Shown here piece by piece: positions 1 to 9,112 of a stretch of DNA of 64,000 bases; the stretch's first letter is position 1; the number at the start of each line of letters is the position of its first letter. The notes under the pieces were generated by a model that saw only the letters and a list, made by a program, of their open reading frames with translations, had not been told where the DNA came from and made no database searches. The DNA lies in NCBI GenBank assembly GCA_011525785.1, contig WYBT01000021.1:1-64000 (forward strand), written 5' to 3'. This DNA comes from Planctomycetaceae bacterium (GTDB lineage Bacteria; Planctomycetota; UBA1135; GCA-002686595). Both the position numbers and the translations under genes were made by a program.

Positions 1-2875
1 AGTTCACGTCGCGCCAGTACTTGGGCTCCGCCTTCGAGGTGGCGACGACGTAGATGCGCGGAGGCGACGCGCCGGCGTTCGTTCGAACTCGCACTCGCAC
101 GCTGGCGCCTGAACGAAGTTCGAGCGGCGCGAGGGTCGTCACACCGTCGCCGATCTCGACGTCTCGAAGCTCGACGGGCGCGAACTGCGGGCCAGCGTCG
201 ATCCACAAGTTCCAGCGGCCGGGCGCGAGGTCCGCCGTGCGAGCGAAGGAGTCCGCGATCGGCGCGAAGGTCCACTGTGTCGGCGACGCTCCGCTCGCGC
301 TCGACCAGGCCCCGACCCGCAGGTGTTTGACGCGCGCATCCGTCAGATTCGCGGTCGGAATGCGCAGCTCGCGTCCCGCCGCCAGCTTCAGTGTCACGCC
401 CGTCAGGCCCGTGCGCGTGCTCACGACGCTCCCCTCGGCGGGCGCGAGCCACGGGTGCCACGGCCGCAGCGTGACCTCGCGGTCGCCCGGGATCTGGACC
501 TTGAACGCTCCGTCGGCGCTCACGCGCGCGCCCGAAGGCGCAGCGGCGCCGGGGAGTTCGCGGCGCGGACCCGAGTTCGAATCGAGACCGTCGACGAGCA
601 CCACGGCGCTCGTCACCGACTCGCCAGCGGGAACCTCGACGCGTCCCGTCACCCACTGCACGTTGGCGACGTCGAGAACGACTCGCGCTTGCGCTACGCC
701 GGCGAGCAGCTCGGCCTCGTTCGACGCGACGCCGGTCCGCTTGTCGAGCGCGCGCCAGCGTCCGGCTCGGAGGCCTGCGACGCGGAAACTGCCGCCCGGC
801 CCGTTCGGCGAGCGCAGTCCATTGAACATGCCCAGCTCACGGTCCTGCCCCCAGGCGCCGGACTTCTCGTCGAGGCGCTCGACGAGCACCTCGACCTGCT
901 GCGCGGGATCGCGACGCAGCTCGATCCACAGCTCGCCCGCGGGCGTCAACTCGACTTCGGCGATCGCCTCGGAGCCATCCGCTGGCGGCGCAATCTTGAC
1001 GCTGGCTGTCGAGTAGCCGACAGCGGAGATCACGACGCTGGCAAGTTCGCCTTGCGGCGGGGCGACCAGCTCGAAACGCAGTTCGCCGCGCTCGGGAAGC
1101 TCGTCGAGCGCCGGTGGAGCGCAGCGAAGCCGCGAGGGGAGTTGCGGCGCGCCGTCGATGAGCACACGAACGCTGGCGAGGAACGTCGAGGGGAGCGAGA
1201 CCTCCAGTCGCGCGTCGCCTTGCTCGAGGTTCACGCTGCCGGCGCGGACGGCGCTCTGGCGAGCGCTCGGCGGCTGTACGAACACATCTGCGAGGCCACC
1301 GTACAACCCGGTGAGCTGGGCGCGCCCTTCTCCGTCGGTGCGCACGTAATCGCACAGCGGATTGTTGCCCTGGTTGCGCGCGATGACGGCCGCACCGGGA
1401 ACCGCAGCGCCGCCGGCGTCGCGCACCGTAACCTCGACTGTGCGCGGACGACGGAACGCGAGCGCCTCTCCCACGTCGGACTCGGGGTCGATCCAGGCCT
1501 GCGCCAACGCGCCGTCGGGCGCCTGCGCCAGGAGACCACCGTCGCTCTCGAGCCCGTCGATCACGAGCATCCCGTCCTGGATTCGGCCCGGAGGCAGCTC
1601 CAACCCGTCTCGTCCGAAGTCGGCGCCCGGCGCCCAGCGCAAGGCGATCGGCGCGCCCTCGGGCGGCGCGGGGACCTCGCCCGCGACGATCGGCCAGCGC
1701 ACTGTGCGACCGCCGAGCCTTCGAATAGCAACTCGCGCGACGGGCTCCTTGCTCGAGAGCGTCACCGCGCCATTGCGCCGGTCGTAGGGATCGGGTCGCG
1801 AGCGATAGCCGTCGGCCTCGACGGCGATCTGGAAGCGTCCGTTGCTCGGCAGGCGCTCGACGCGGGCGCGGCCGTTCTCGTCGGTGACGAGCGGGTCGCG
1901 CTCGAGCGCCACGACGGTCATGAACTCCTGGCGCGACATCGGGTCGATGTCGAAGCTCGCTGCGACCGCAAGTGACTCGCTGACGAGGATCCGCGCGCCG
2001 GACACCGGCGCTTCGCTCAGCGCGTCGACGACTTCGACGTCGAAGCTCTGCGTCGGAGCGAGCTCGATCGAGAGCGACTCATCGTGCGGCAGGAACGCGC
2101 TCGAGGCCCCCGCGAACTCCTCGAGCGCCGCCGAGATGCGCAGCAAGCCGGGCGGGAGCGAGTCGAGCCTCGCCACGCCGTTCGAATCTGCAGTCCCGCG
2201 CGCGAGCACGATGGGGGACGCCCCGCTGCCGAGCACTTCGACGCGCGCGCCGCGGGCGGGGACGCCGCCCTGCGTCACGTTCACCGTGAGCGAGCACGAC
2301 GCCTGGAGGACCAACACTCCGAGGTCCACAGTCGGCGGGCCATCGTTCGCGGGCGGCGGTGTGTATCCGCGCAGTGGCCCAAGGCCGGGCAGCGGGCAGG
2401 TGCGCGCCGCAACGGCTCCCTCAGGACTGCGAACGAGCAGCGTGACGCGCTTGCCGACCAGCGTTTCCCGCGGCGTCCGAAGCGGGATCTCGAAGCTGCC
2501 ATCGGACGACGTCGCTCCGCTCCACGACGGCGCGCCCGCTATGCGCAACTCGAGTGCGGCGTTCTCGACCGGCATGCGGCGCTCGTCGACCGCGCGACCG
2601 ATCCAGCGACCCGTCAAGCCGAGCGCTTCGCCTGCGTTCGCAGGCAACTCGCCCGCCTCGAGTGCCGGACTGCTCGCCGTCGCCGCGCGCGCGACTGGGT
2701 TCGAGCTTTCGGCGCGCGCATCCACTGCGAGTGTCGCCGCGTGCTCCTCCGCCGCTCGATCTGCGCGGTCGGCGGCCGCGGGATCTCCGCGCTCGATCGA
2801 CCGCAGTCTCCACAGGGCGCCGGCGATCACGAGCAACGCCGCGATCACTGCGCCAACCAGCAGTTTGTGCTTCAT
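1..2875 (-). CDS. Large membrane-anchored envelope protein with carboxypeptidase-regulatory-like repeats (C-terminus outside window)
   Basis: The frame is open from the ATG at 2875 to the window edge, 958 codons, so the C-terminus is missing. The N-terminus MKHKLLV runs into a hydrophobic stretch (about residues 5-22) that should be a signal anchor, followed by an Ala/Glu-rich linker to about residue 75. The rest is a string of beta-sandwich modules with the pattern V-x-V-x-D-x-x-G-x-P-V-x-G-A typical of CarboxypepD_reg/Cna-B-like domains, clearest near residues 193, 275 and 477. No catalytic motif is visible. Such proteins are usually extracytoplasmic and structural or adhesive; that role is inferred. 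It reads in the same direction as the PD40 gene upstream, 287 nt away, so it may have its own promoter. The frame is uninterrupted wherever I translated it. Confidence 0.75.
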   Translation of the reverse strand, partial: MKHKLLVGAVIAALLVIAGALWRLRSIERGDPAAADRADRAAEEHAATLAVDARAESSNPVARAATASSPALEAGELPANAGEALGLTGRWIGRAVDERRMPVENAALELRIAGAPSWSGATSSDGSFEIPLRTPRETLVGKRVTLLVRSPEGAVAARTCPLPGLGPLRGYTPPPANDGPPTVDLGVLVLQASCSLTVNVTQGGVPARGARVEVLGSGASPIVLARGTADSNGVARLDSLPPGLLRISAALEEFAGASSAFLPHDESLSIELAPTQSFDVEVVDALSEAPVSGARILVSESLAVAASFDIDPMSRQEFMTVVALERDPLVTDENGRARVERLPSNGRFQIAVEADGYRSRPDPYDRRNGAVTLSSKEPVARVAIRRLGGRTVRWPIVAGEVPAPPEGAPIALRWAPGADFGRDGLELPPGRIQDGMLVIDGLESDGGLLAQAPDGALAQAWIDPESDVGEALAFRRPRTVEVTVRDAGGAAVPGAAVIARNQGNNPLCDYVRTDGEGRAQLTGLYGGLADVFVQPPSARQSAVRAGSVNLEQGDARLEVSLPSTFLASVRVLIDGAPQLPSRLRCAPPALDELPERGELRFELVAPPQGELASVVISAVGYSTASVKIAPPADGSEAIAEVELTPAGELWIELRRDPAQQVEVLVERLDEKSGAWGQDRELGMFNGLRSPNGPGGSFRVAGLRAGRWRALDKRTGVASNEAELLAGVAQARVVLDVANVQWVTGRVEVPAGESVTSAVVLVDGLDSNSGPRRELPGAAAPSGARVSADGAFKVQIPGDREVTLRPWHPWLAPAEGSVVSTRTGLTGVTLKLAAGRELRIPTANLTDARVKHLRVGAWSSASGASPTQWTFAPIADSFARTADLAPGRWNLWIDAGPQFAPVELRDVEIGDGVTTLAPLELRSGASVRVRVRTNAGASPPRIYVVATSKAEPKYWRDVN

Positions 2876-3104
2876 GGCGACGATTTGCGGGCCCCAACGG
2901 CCAGCGCGACTCAGGGTTCACGCTTGGCAGGCCGTGCTGCACCAGCGCCGTTAGTCACCCTAGCGGCGCGCTCGCGGCAATTCAGCGGCCTCTGCGGCGC
3001 CTCGGAAGGCTCGCCAGAAGGAGCATGGGCGTCGTGGAGCGCACGCCGAAGCCGCGCGGCATCGCAGCGCCGAGTGAGCCGAGAGCGACGAGCCTACGCA
3101 GCGG

Positions 3105-3141
3105 CTCCGCCCGGCGGCGCGCAGTGGCTCGCCGGGCGGAG
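3105..3141 (-). terminator. Hairpin downstream of the PD40 surface-protein gene
   Basis: A perfect 12-bp inverted repeat (CTCCGCCCGGCG / CGCCGGGCGGAG) with a 13-nt loop starts 21 nt after the stop codon at 3163. No T-run follows, so this is a U-tract-less hairpin; a termination role is inferred from position. Confidence 0.5.
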
Positions 3142-3162
3142 GGACAATGCTCGCGCGCTGTC

Positions 3163-4896
3163 CTACGGGCCCAGCGTCACCCACCAGGCGTCCGTGAGGA
3201 GCGACGCGGGGGTGAAGCTCGGCTCGCGCAGCCAGCCCTGGAAGCACATCGACTGGCCCGCGGTCAGCGGCGTGAGCAGCGCGCCGGGATGCTGCGCCGC
3301 CCAGGCGAGGACATCGACGGAAAGCGAGCCGTTGCACGCGCCCGCTGCGCCGCCGGTGGTGGCGAGATCCATGCGTTGGCGCGGAGCGCTCACGCACATC
3401 TTGCTGGGATGTCCGGGTGCGAACGGAGTGGCGGTGTTCGAAGCGCCGTAGAAGAACAGCCCCGAGCGCTGTCCGTCGACGCCGTCGACGCGCAGCGTGT
3501 AGCCCGCGGGCTGTGCGGCGCTGGGCAGGCCGGTGGCGGAGATCACGCCTGTGCAGCCGTTGGTCGAGGTCGTCGGCCTGCAGTACGAGCCTGCATCGAG
3601 GCCCCACAACTCGCGGCGGAACACGTCGGGCTGGCCGTTGGTGTCGCCAGTCACCAGATTCGCGGCCTCGCTGGCGAACACGAACGCGGTGACATCGGCC
3701 TGCGCTGCAGCGAAGCGCGTCGGGACGCTCAGTTGCGCGCCGCTCGCATCGACCGATGCGCGCCAAGTGCGCTTCGTCAGCACGTCGCGCACGAACAAGT
3801 CGGCGACGCCGTTGGTGTCGCCCGGAACGAATCGGTCCGACGTGCTCGTGAACGCAACGCGCCGGCCGTCGTCCGACACGCCGACGCACACGCTGAGCGG
3901 AACGGCGACGGGCGGGCCGCTGAGGCGCATGTCGATGCGCTCGTCCGAACCGGTCTGGACGTCGCGCAGCCACATCTCGAACTCGCCACTCGTGCCGATG
4001 ATGTTGTAGGCGACATAGCGGCCGTCGGCGGAGATTCCGCACGAGGCCGGCTCCCCGGTCTGGAGCAGCGTCACATGTCCGTTGGGTACGAACGGAACGG
4101 GGGAACGTGCGATTGCGGAAGCGCTCCAACTTGACCCGCCGGACTGTCCGTATCCGCCGCTGCTCCATGCGGCCCACGCGCCCGAGCGCGCGAGATAGAA
4201 GCCTCCCAGCCAGAAGAAGTCGCCAGAGCCATTGTTGTCTTGTCCGGACACATCGAAAACCAGCGCGCCGCTCGTTCGATCCCAGACGCGCAGGTAGGTC
4301 GTGGTCCAACTGGGGTTCTGCTGCGTGGACACCACGGCCACGTACCGACCGTCGGAGCTCATCTGCGGGGGCGCGGGAATCGCGAACCAGTCCCAGAACT
4401 CAGTTTCCGTGGGCGTCAACTCGACCGTCGTTCCGGCGAATCGATCGCGAACGAACAGGTCGGGCGCGAACGGGTCGGGGTCGGCGGGCAGCAGGGTGCT
4501 CGAGACGAACGCCACGTAGCGTCCGTCGTCCGAGATCGCCGCTCCGCGCGCATCGCCGGCGCCTTGGAGCCCGGCGCCCCACACGCTCACGAGCTCCGTC
4601 GACTGAGTCGCGCGATCGAGCACGAAGACATCGCGCACTGCTCCGTTGGTGTCGACGGGCGTCAGATCGGTCGCGGCGCTCGTGTACGCGATGAAGCGAC
4701 CGTCCGCGCTGGTGGCGAGCGCATCGGGAATCGGTTGCCAAGGGAACACGGGCGTAGTGGGCCCGCTCGGTCCGTTCGCCGGCGCGCCTCCAACACCGCG
4801 GCTGAGCAGCTCGAGCGTTTGAGCCTGAACGGCAGAGGCCAACGCGAACGCGACGGCGAGCGGCGCGAGCGCACGAGAGGCGTGAAGGTGCTTCAC
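3163..4896 (-). CDS. Secreted PD40-type beta-propeller protein with planctomycete-type C-terminal cysteine module
   Basis: 577 aa from a GTG at 4896, chosen because GGGGAG lies 7-8 nt upstream and because a clean signal peptide follows (cleavage near residue 26, ..AVQAQ). The ORF extends 38 codons further upstream, but that part lacks signal-peptide character. The middle has repeated blades of the type S-x-D-G-R-x-(V/I)-A-(Y/F)-x-S followed by D-T-N-G and F-V-R-D, characteristic of PD40/TolB-like propellers. The last ~140 residues form the module YC..TNGC / MCV.AP / ACNG shared with three other proteins in the window. Probably exported to the periplasm or cell surface; ligand unknown. It is close in design to the product of 57027-58751. 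Confidence 0.85.
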   Translation of the reverse strand: MKHLHASRALAPLAVAFALASAVQAQTLELLSRGVGGAPANGPSGPTTPVFPWQPIPDALATSADGRFIAYTSAATDLTPVDTNGAVRDVFVLDRATQSTELVSVWGAGLQGAGDARGAAISDDGRYVAFVSSTLLPADPDPFAPDLFVRDRFAGTTVELTPTETEFWDWFAIPAPPQMSSDGRYVAVVSTQQNPSWTTTYLRVWDRTSGALVFDVSGQDNNGSGDFFWLGGFYLARSGAWAAWSSGGYGQSGGSSWSASAIARSPVPFVPNGHVTLLQTGEPASCGISADGRYVAYNIIGTSGEFEMWLRDVQTGSDERIDMRLSGPPVAVPLSVCVGVSDDGRRVAFTSTSDRFVPGDTNGVADLFVRDVLTKRTWRASVDASGAQLSVPTRFAAAQADVTAFVFASEAANLVTGDTNGQPDVFRRELWGLDAGSYCRPTTSTNGCTGVISATGLPSAAQPAGYTLRVDGVDGQRSGLFFYGASNTATPFAPGHPSKMCVSAPRQRMDLATTGGAAGACNGSLSVDVLAWAAQHPGALLTPLTAGQSMCFQGWLREPSFTPASLLTDAWWVTLGP

Positions 4897-5279
4897 GGTG
4901 CGATCTCCCCAGAAGGGCTTCGACGATTGGATTTGAGTGCAGCTGTCGACTCGCCGGAACTCGACAGCTCCCTGTCCGCCGTCCTCACGCTCGCCCGGAA
5001 CCCGCGCCACGTCAATCGTGCGCGTCGGTTCTTTTGCGTGGCCGAGTGGGCGTGAAGCGGACTCGCACGGTCGCGGCTGCCCCTGGTGTCGGGCGGCCGC
5101 GCGCCTGTTCGCGGCTCTGAACCCGCCGACGACATCGCAAGCGGCTCGTGCTCGCGTTCACAGTGACCTGGCTGTCATGCCAGCGTCGGCGACCACGCGG
5201 CGCGCGAGTCTGCGCGACGGCGACTTCGCGCACCGATCGAGCCACCTCGCGATCCGGCGGATCTCCGCCGGCCCGGCGC
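4897..5279. other. Intergenic stretch without a convincing gene
   Basis: 383 nt between the PD40 gene (minus) and the vapC stop codon. Short Arg-rich ORFs here look like frame shadows. A TTGACG hexamer on the minus strand near 5008-5013 could be a -35 box for the gene at 4896, but the hexamer 17 nt downstream (GAGCGT) is a poor -10. I see nothing else. Confidence 0.5.
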
Positions 5280-5666
5280 TCACCAGATCGCGCGCGCGGG
5301 GTAGGCGCGGATCGCGCGGTCGGGCGTCAGGATCGCGAGGCCGTGCACCAGCGCCTGCGCGACGAGGATGCGGTCGAAGGGGTCGCGGTGCAGCGCTGGC
5401 AAGCGCAGGAGGTGCAGCGCCGACTCGTCGTCGATCGCGAGCGACACGAGGCCGTACTCCTCGCGAACGTCGGTCAGCGACTCGTCGAGCGGGCGGTCGA
5501 AGTGCACGCGGCCCAGGGCGTGCTCCACGGCGAGTTCCCACACTGACGCGCTGCTAAGTACGAGTTCGCCAGAGGGCGCGACGAGGTGTTCGCTGGCCGT
5601 GCCCGAGAGCTCGTCGGCGTCGAGTGTGAGCTAAAGGAGCGTGCGAGTGTCGAGGAGCAGCTTCAC
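5280..5666 (-). pseudogene. vapC: VapC-type PIN-domain toxin interrupted by an in-frame amber codon
   Basis: From the GTG at 5666 the frame reads VKLLLDTRTLL, then TAG (5633-5631) as codon 12, then continues in the same frame as LTLDADELS.. through SSASVWELAVEHA and DPFDRILVAQAL to a stop at 5280. In PIN toxins of this type the start is M-x-L-L-L-D-T-H-x-L-L-W, so TAG stands where TGG (Trp) is expected: one base change. PIN acidic residues are present (D6, E44, D95, D98), and the length (128 codons) is normal. The gene overlaps the antitoxin by GTGA. VapC proteins are ribonucleases. Here the toxin is probably inactivated by mutation, unless the internal GTG at 5543 yields a truncated product or the amber is read through. 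Confidence 0.8.
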
Positions 5667-5908
5667 GCGCCGCCGCCGGACCACGCGCTCGAGTCGGCCT
5701 CGTCCAGCGCCTCGAAGAAGGACGGCTCGATTCGCACCTGCCCCTTGTGCCGACCGAGCTTGCGCGGCGCGGTGCGTATCGGCGGCAGCGCGCGGAGCTC
5801 CGCGACCGGGACGTTGCTGCGACAGATGATGAAGACCTCGCCGCGCTCGACGCGCTCGAGGTAGTGCGACAACCGCTCCTTTGCCTCGTCAACGTTGATC
5901 CGCTGCAT
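5663..5908 (-). CDS. Phd/YefM-family antitoxin
   Basis: 81 aa from the ATG at 5908. The N-terminus MQRINVDEAKERLSHYLERV, followed by a turn and RSNVPVAELR, is the classic Phd/YefM DNA-binding fold. The acidic, less ordered tail (EALDEADSS) is the usual toxin-binding part. The stop TGA overlaps the GTG of the PIN toxin (GTGA), the normal translational coupling of such operons. Antitoxins of this family usually repress their own promoter. No strong -10/-35 pair is visible upstream, only an AT-rich patch (GATTAA) around 5917-5922. The antitoxin is intact although the partner toxin carries a nonsense codon. Confidence 0.85.
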   Translation of the reverse strand: MQRINVDEAKERLSHYLERVERGEVFIICRSNVPVAELRALPPIRTAPRKLGRHKGQVRIEPSFFEALDEADSSAWSGGGA

Positions 5909-6075
5909 GACAGCAGCTTAATCCGTTGTCGGGCCATCCATCAGACGGGCTGAAGCCGCGGCTCGGCCGCACCCTCGCTGTGCGTGCTCCGGCGCTCGCA
6001 CGGCGCGGGCGCTGGACAGCGGCCGCCGCGTGGGCGCGCCAAGCGAATCGGCGCCAGCGCTGGAGCCGTGGGCGC

Positions 6076-6930
6076 TCAGCCCTTGGCGCCCTTCGCGCGC
6101 AGATCGAGCCACATCGCGATCGGGCCGATCACCGCGAGCGAGGCGATGGCGGGGATCGTCGCCACCGGCGCCGCCCAGGCCATGCCGAGATCGTTGGCGA
6201 TGCGCAGGCCGCACTCGCCCAGCGCGATCAGCGCGACCACGAGCATTCGCCCCTTGGTCGAGCTCACCGTCGTGCGCGGGTCGGTGAGCATGAAGAACAT
6301 CAGGAACTGGTACATCGGGCCGGTGACCGGCGCCATCTCGGTCAGCCAGCTCTTGTCCATCAGCACGGCGCGCAGGCCGGAGAGCGCGACGAAGCACGCG
6401 AGGTAGGTGAGCGTGATGTGCAGCAGCTTGGCGCGCGACACGACCAGCAGCCCGATGGCCCAGATGACCGCGACGGTCCACAGCTCGTTGCCCCACTCGT
6501 GGCTGAGCACCGAGATCGAATGCGGCGCGAGCAACACCATCGCGGTGATCGCGAAGTTGGTGGGGTTCCACAGGTGCCGCCCGCGGTACGTGAGCACGTA
6601 CTTCGAGGTGATCGAGATCGCCGCGCCGAGCGCGAACGGCCACCACAGTCCGGCCGAGGGCTTGATCAGGATCACGATCGAATTGCCGGCGATGTAGGCC
6701 GACAGCACGCTGGGCCACACGCCGCGCAGCGAGCGCGAGAGCACTGCTTCGAACGCCATCGCGGTGCCCAGCGTCAGCGGCAGCACCCACAGGCCGGGCA
6801 GGATGTGGAAGCGCAACTCGCCGATCACGAGGATCGTCGTGACCAGCGCGCTGACCATGCGCTGCGGCGTGAGGAGCGGCGACTTCTTGGCCGGCTGCGT
6901 GGGCGCGAGCGCGGCGGCGGTGCTGGTCAT
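6076..6930 (-). CDS. RnfD/NqrB-like polytopic membrane protein paired with a CRTAC1 protein
   Basis: 284 aa from the ATG at 6930, preceded by GAGGAG at a good distance. After a short Ala/Pro N-terminus there are roughly seven to nine hydrophobic helices. The segments RGRHLWNPTNFAI, GNSIVILIKPSAGL and FMLTDPRTTVSS resemble the core of RnfD/NqrB subunits, the flavin-carrying membrane subunits of Rnf and Na+-NQR complexes. No other rnf/nqr gene is nearby, so this is a stand-alone homologue. Its start overlaps the stop of the CRTAC1 gene by ATGA, so the two are co-translated and probably work together. Whether it binds covalent FMN or transports ions cannot be decided here. Confidence 0.8.
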   Translation of the reverse strand: MTSTAAALAPTQPAKKSPLLTPQRMVSALVTTILVIGELRFHILPGLWVLPLTLGTAMAFEAVLSRSLRGVWPSVLSAYIAGNSIVILIKPSAGLWWPFALGAAISITSKYVLTYRGRHLWNPTNFAITAMVLLAPHSISVLSHEWGNELWTVAVIWAIGLLVVSRAKLLHITLTYLACFVALSGLRAVLMDKSWLTEMAPVTGPMYQFLMFFMLTDPRTTVSSTKGRMLVVALIALGECGLRIANDLGMAWAAPVATIPAIASLAVIGPIAMWLDLRAKGAKG

Positions 6931-8768
6931 GGGCGGGGCTCCTCGATGCGGTGGCGGCGGCGCACGGCGAGATCGACGATGCGCTCGTCGGGGCCGAGCG
7001 TGGCGGCGCTTTTCCCCGCCGTTTCCGGCCAGAGCGTCTCGACGCGCCCGTTGGGCCAGCGCAGAACGGCCTTCTCGACCGCATCCGCCGCGCCCAGGCC
7101 GAAGTGCAGCACGAACTCGTTCTGCGAGCAGAAGCCGTTGCCGGCGAGCACGACCTGGCGCTGCTTGCGGCCGGCGAAGTGCAGCGTGAGCTCGGCGCCG
7201 ATGGCGCTGCGATTGGAGACGCTCGCGCGCAGCTCGAACTGCACCCAGTTGCGCGCGGGATCGACCTCGCTGGTGTAGATCATCAGCGGGCCCGACTGGT
7301 TGGCGACGATCACGTCGAGCGCGCCGCGCCGGAACAGATCCGCGAACGCCACCGCGCGACCGTCGTAGAGGTCGTCGACACCGACCTGCGCGGCGACGTC
7401 CTCGAACTTGCAGTTGCCGCAGCCGAGCAGGAGGCGCGAGCGCTCGTAGCCCGACAGCGAGCGGTCCTCCATCGGCTCCCACTTGGTCGCGTCCTCGAAC
7501 ACGCCGCCGGCGCCGCCCGCGACCTTCGACATGCCGTACCAGTAGTCGCGCTCGCGGCTCGCGGACACGAAGCCGTTGGCGACGAACAGATCGAGCAGCC
7601 CGTCGTTGTCGAGGTCGCCGAACTGCGCGCCCCAGGCCCAGCCGCAGTCGACCACCTCGCGCGCGCGCACCGAGGACGTGTCCTCGGTCACGTTGACCAT
7701 CTGGCCGCGCTCGGCGAGCAGGTTCTGGCGCAGGTTGTTGCCCTGGAACAGGAAGCGCTCCTTGGAGATGTTCGTCACGAACACGCCCAGCGCGCCGCGG
7801 TTCTCGAAGTCGCCGAGCGTCACGCTCATGCCGCTCTTGCTGGTCTCCTCGAGCCCGATGCCCGCCATTCGTTCGAAGCGCTGGCCCTCGACGTTGCGGA
7901 AGAGCTCCTCGGGCCCGTAATCGTTGGCGAGGTACAGATCGCTCCAGCCGTCGCCGTCGAGGTCCGCCGCCGCCACGGCCAGCGTCCAGCGCGTGCTGTT
8001 CGTGCCCGTGCGCTCGGTCACGTCCTCGAACGTGCCGTCGCCCTTGTTGCGCAGGAGCACGTTGTCGCCGCCGTTGGTCGCGAACTCGAAGCTCGACTGC
8101 ATGATGCGCGTCGAGCGCAGGTTCCACATGTCGATGTCGGAGCGGAAGTAGCCCGCGATGTACAGGTCGACGAACCCGTCGCGGTCGTAGTCGATCCAGG
8201 TCGCGCCGTTCGAGTTCATCCAGCGCCGCACGCCCGCGCGCGCGCTGACGTCCTCGAACGTGCCGTCGCCCTTGTTGCGCAGGAGCGCCTGCTGGCCCCA
8301 GCGGTACAGGAAGCAGTCGACGTGTCCATCGTTGTCGTAGTCGGCCCACACCGAGCCCATCGAGACGCCTTCGCCGGGCAGGTTGAGCTGCGCCAGGCCC
8401 GCGCGCGCGGCCACGTCCTCGAAGCGGCCGTTGCCCAGGTTGCGGAACAGCGCGTTGGGCTCGCGAAAGCGGCTGGTGGTGGCGTACAGGTCGCTCCAGC
8501 CGTCGCTGTCGAAGTCGATCACAGCCACCGCGGCGCCCATGGCCGACACGTGCGGCGCGATGTTGTCGATCTTGGGGTCGAGCGTGGTGGCGACGTGCCG
8601 GAAGTCGGCCCCGACTTCGCGCGCCACGTCGCGCAGCTTCAGCGCCACCTCGCCTGCCTGCTGCTTGGGCGGCGCGAGTTCGGCCGCGCGGTCGAGGAAC
8701 CAGACTCCGGCCAGCATGCCGACAAAGCCCAGCGCCACGGCGCCGCGGATCGGGGTGGGGGAACTCAT
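6927..8768 (-). CDS. CRTAC1/ASPIC-UnbV family FG-GAP propeller protein
   Basis: 613 aa from the ATG at 8768. Residues ~9-25 form a signal anchor. The body has repeated FG-GAP/VCBS Ca-binding loops of the form D-x-D-x-D-G-x-x-D-L-(Y/F) (DFDSDGWSDLY, DYDNDGHVDCF, DYDRDGFVDLY, DLDGDGWSDLY, DLDNDGLLDLF) alternating with L-(F/L)-R-N-x-G-(D/N)-G-x-F-E-D-V. The C-terminus (about 500-600) matches the ASPIC/UnbV domain, including the pattern RWPNGRVETLWPE. These are extracytoplasmic beta-propellers of unknown substrate. It is translationally coupled to the RnfD-like gene. A TAGGAT box lies 35 nt upstream of the start. Confidence 0.9.
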   Translation of the reverse strand: MSSPTPIRGAVALGFVGMLAGVWFLDRAAELAPPKQQAGEVALKLRDVAREVGADFRHVATTLDPKIDNIAPHVSAMGAAVAVIDFDSDGWSDLYATTSRFREPNALFRNLGNGRFEDVAARAGLAQLNLPGEGVSMGSVWADYDNDGHVDCFLYRWGQQALLRNKGDGTFEDVSARAGVRRWMNSNGATWIDYDRDGFVDLYIAGYFRSDIDMWNLRSTRIMQSSFEFATNGGDNVLLRNKGDGTFEDVTERTGTNSTRWTLAVAAADLDGDGWSDLYLANDYGPEELFRNVEGQRFERMAGIGLEETSKSGMSVTLGDFENRGALGVFVTNISKERFLFQGNNLRQNLLAERGQMVNVTEDTSSVRAREVVDCGWAWGAQFGDLDNDGLLDLFVANGFVSASRERDYWYGMSKVAGGAGGVFEDATKWEPMEDRSLSGYERSRLLLGCGNCKFEDVAAQVGVDDLYDGRAVAFADLFRRGALDVIVANQSGPLMIYTSEVDPARNWVQFELRASVSNRSAIGAELTLHFAGRKQRQVVLAGNGFCSQNEFVLHFGLGAADAVEKAVLRWPNGRVETLWPETAGKSAATLGPDERIVDLAVRRRHRIEEPRP

Positions 8769-8802
8769 GGGCGGGCGCGCCTGCGGCAGGCCCGGATAGG
8801 TG

Positions 8803-8808
8803 ATCCTA
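8803..8808 (-). promoter_or_regulatory. Candidate -10 box TAGGAT for the CRTAC1 operon
   Basis: TAGGAT on the minus strand, 35 nt before the ATG at 8768. The same hexamer precedes the genes starting at 29408 (43 nt) and 58751 (36 nt). No good -35 box is visible. Confidence 0.4.
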
Positions 8809-9112
8809 GCGCCTGTGCCGGGCTATCCGGGGTGGGTTGCGAGGCGCAGCGCGGGCGCTCGGGGCACCCGCTGGATGGCCGTGGCCAGCGTGCGTCGTCG
8901 CCGGTGCTCGATCTGGTGAGTCGCCCTGGACGGGTTGCGCCGCTGGGACCGCAGGCCCCGTCCGGGCCGCGTCTTGGGCGCCAGAAGCGAAAAATAGGCC
9001 CTTCGACGCCCGTCGCCCTCGCCTCTTGCGGATAACGAAGCCGGGGGGAGAGGGGCGCGGGCGGATTTCATGGAGCGCACGCGCGCCTCGAACCCTTGCA
9101 TCGTCGCGACGG
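8809..9112. other. Intergenic stretch ending in a plus-strand terminator; possible small RNA
   Basis: No convincing protein gene occurs here on either strand, yet a canonical plus-strand terminator follows at 9113-9150. It must end a transcript whose source is unclear, since both flanking genes lie on the minus strand. An A/T patch (GAAAAATA, about 8989-8996) stands out in an otherwise GC-rich background. Signatures of RNase P RNA, tmRNA and SRP RNA were looked for and not found. Confidence 0.3.

Noticed and set aside
54..3451. Long plus-strand open frames (320-455 aa) across the first 3.4 kb
   Set aside because: They are Arg/Ala/Pro-rich shadows of the minus-strand envelope gene, whose frame is open from 2875 to the edge with a membrane anchor and domain patterns.
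3163..5010. ATG at 5010 as start of the PD40 protein
   Set aside because: The 38 extra residues have no signal-peptide character, while the GTG at 4896 has GGGGAG upstream and a clean signal peptide.
6951..9035. 694-aa plus-strand open frame opposite the CRTAC1 gene
   Set aside because: It is His/Arg/Ala-rich without family motifs, and the opposite strand encodes clear FG-GAP repeats.
8809..9112. RNase P RNA, tmRNA or SRP RNA
   Set aside because: None of the conserved sequence signatures of these RNAs could be found in the stretch.
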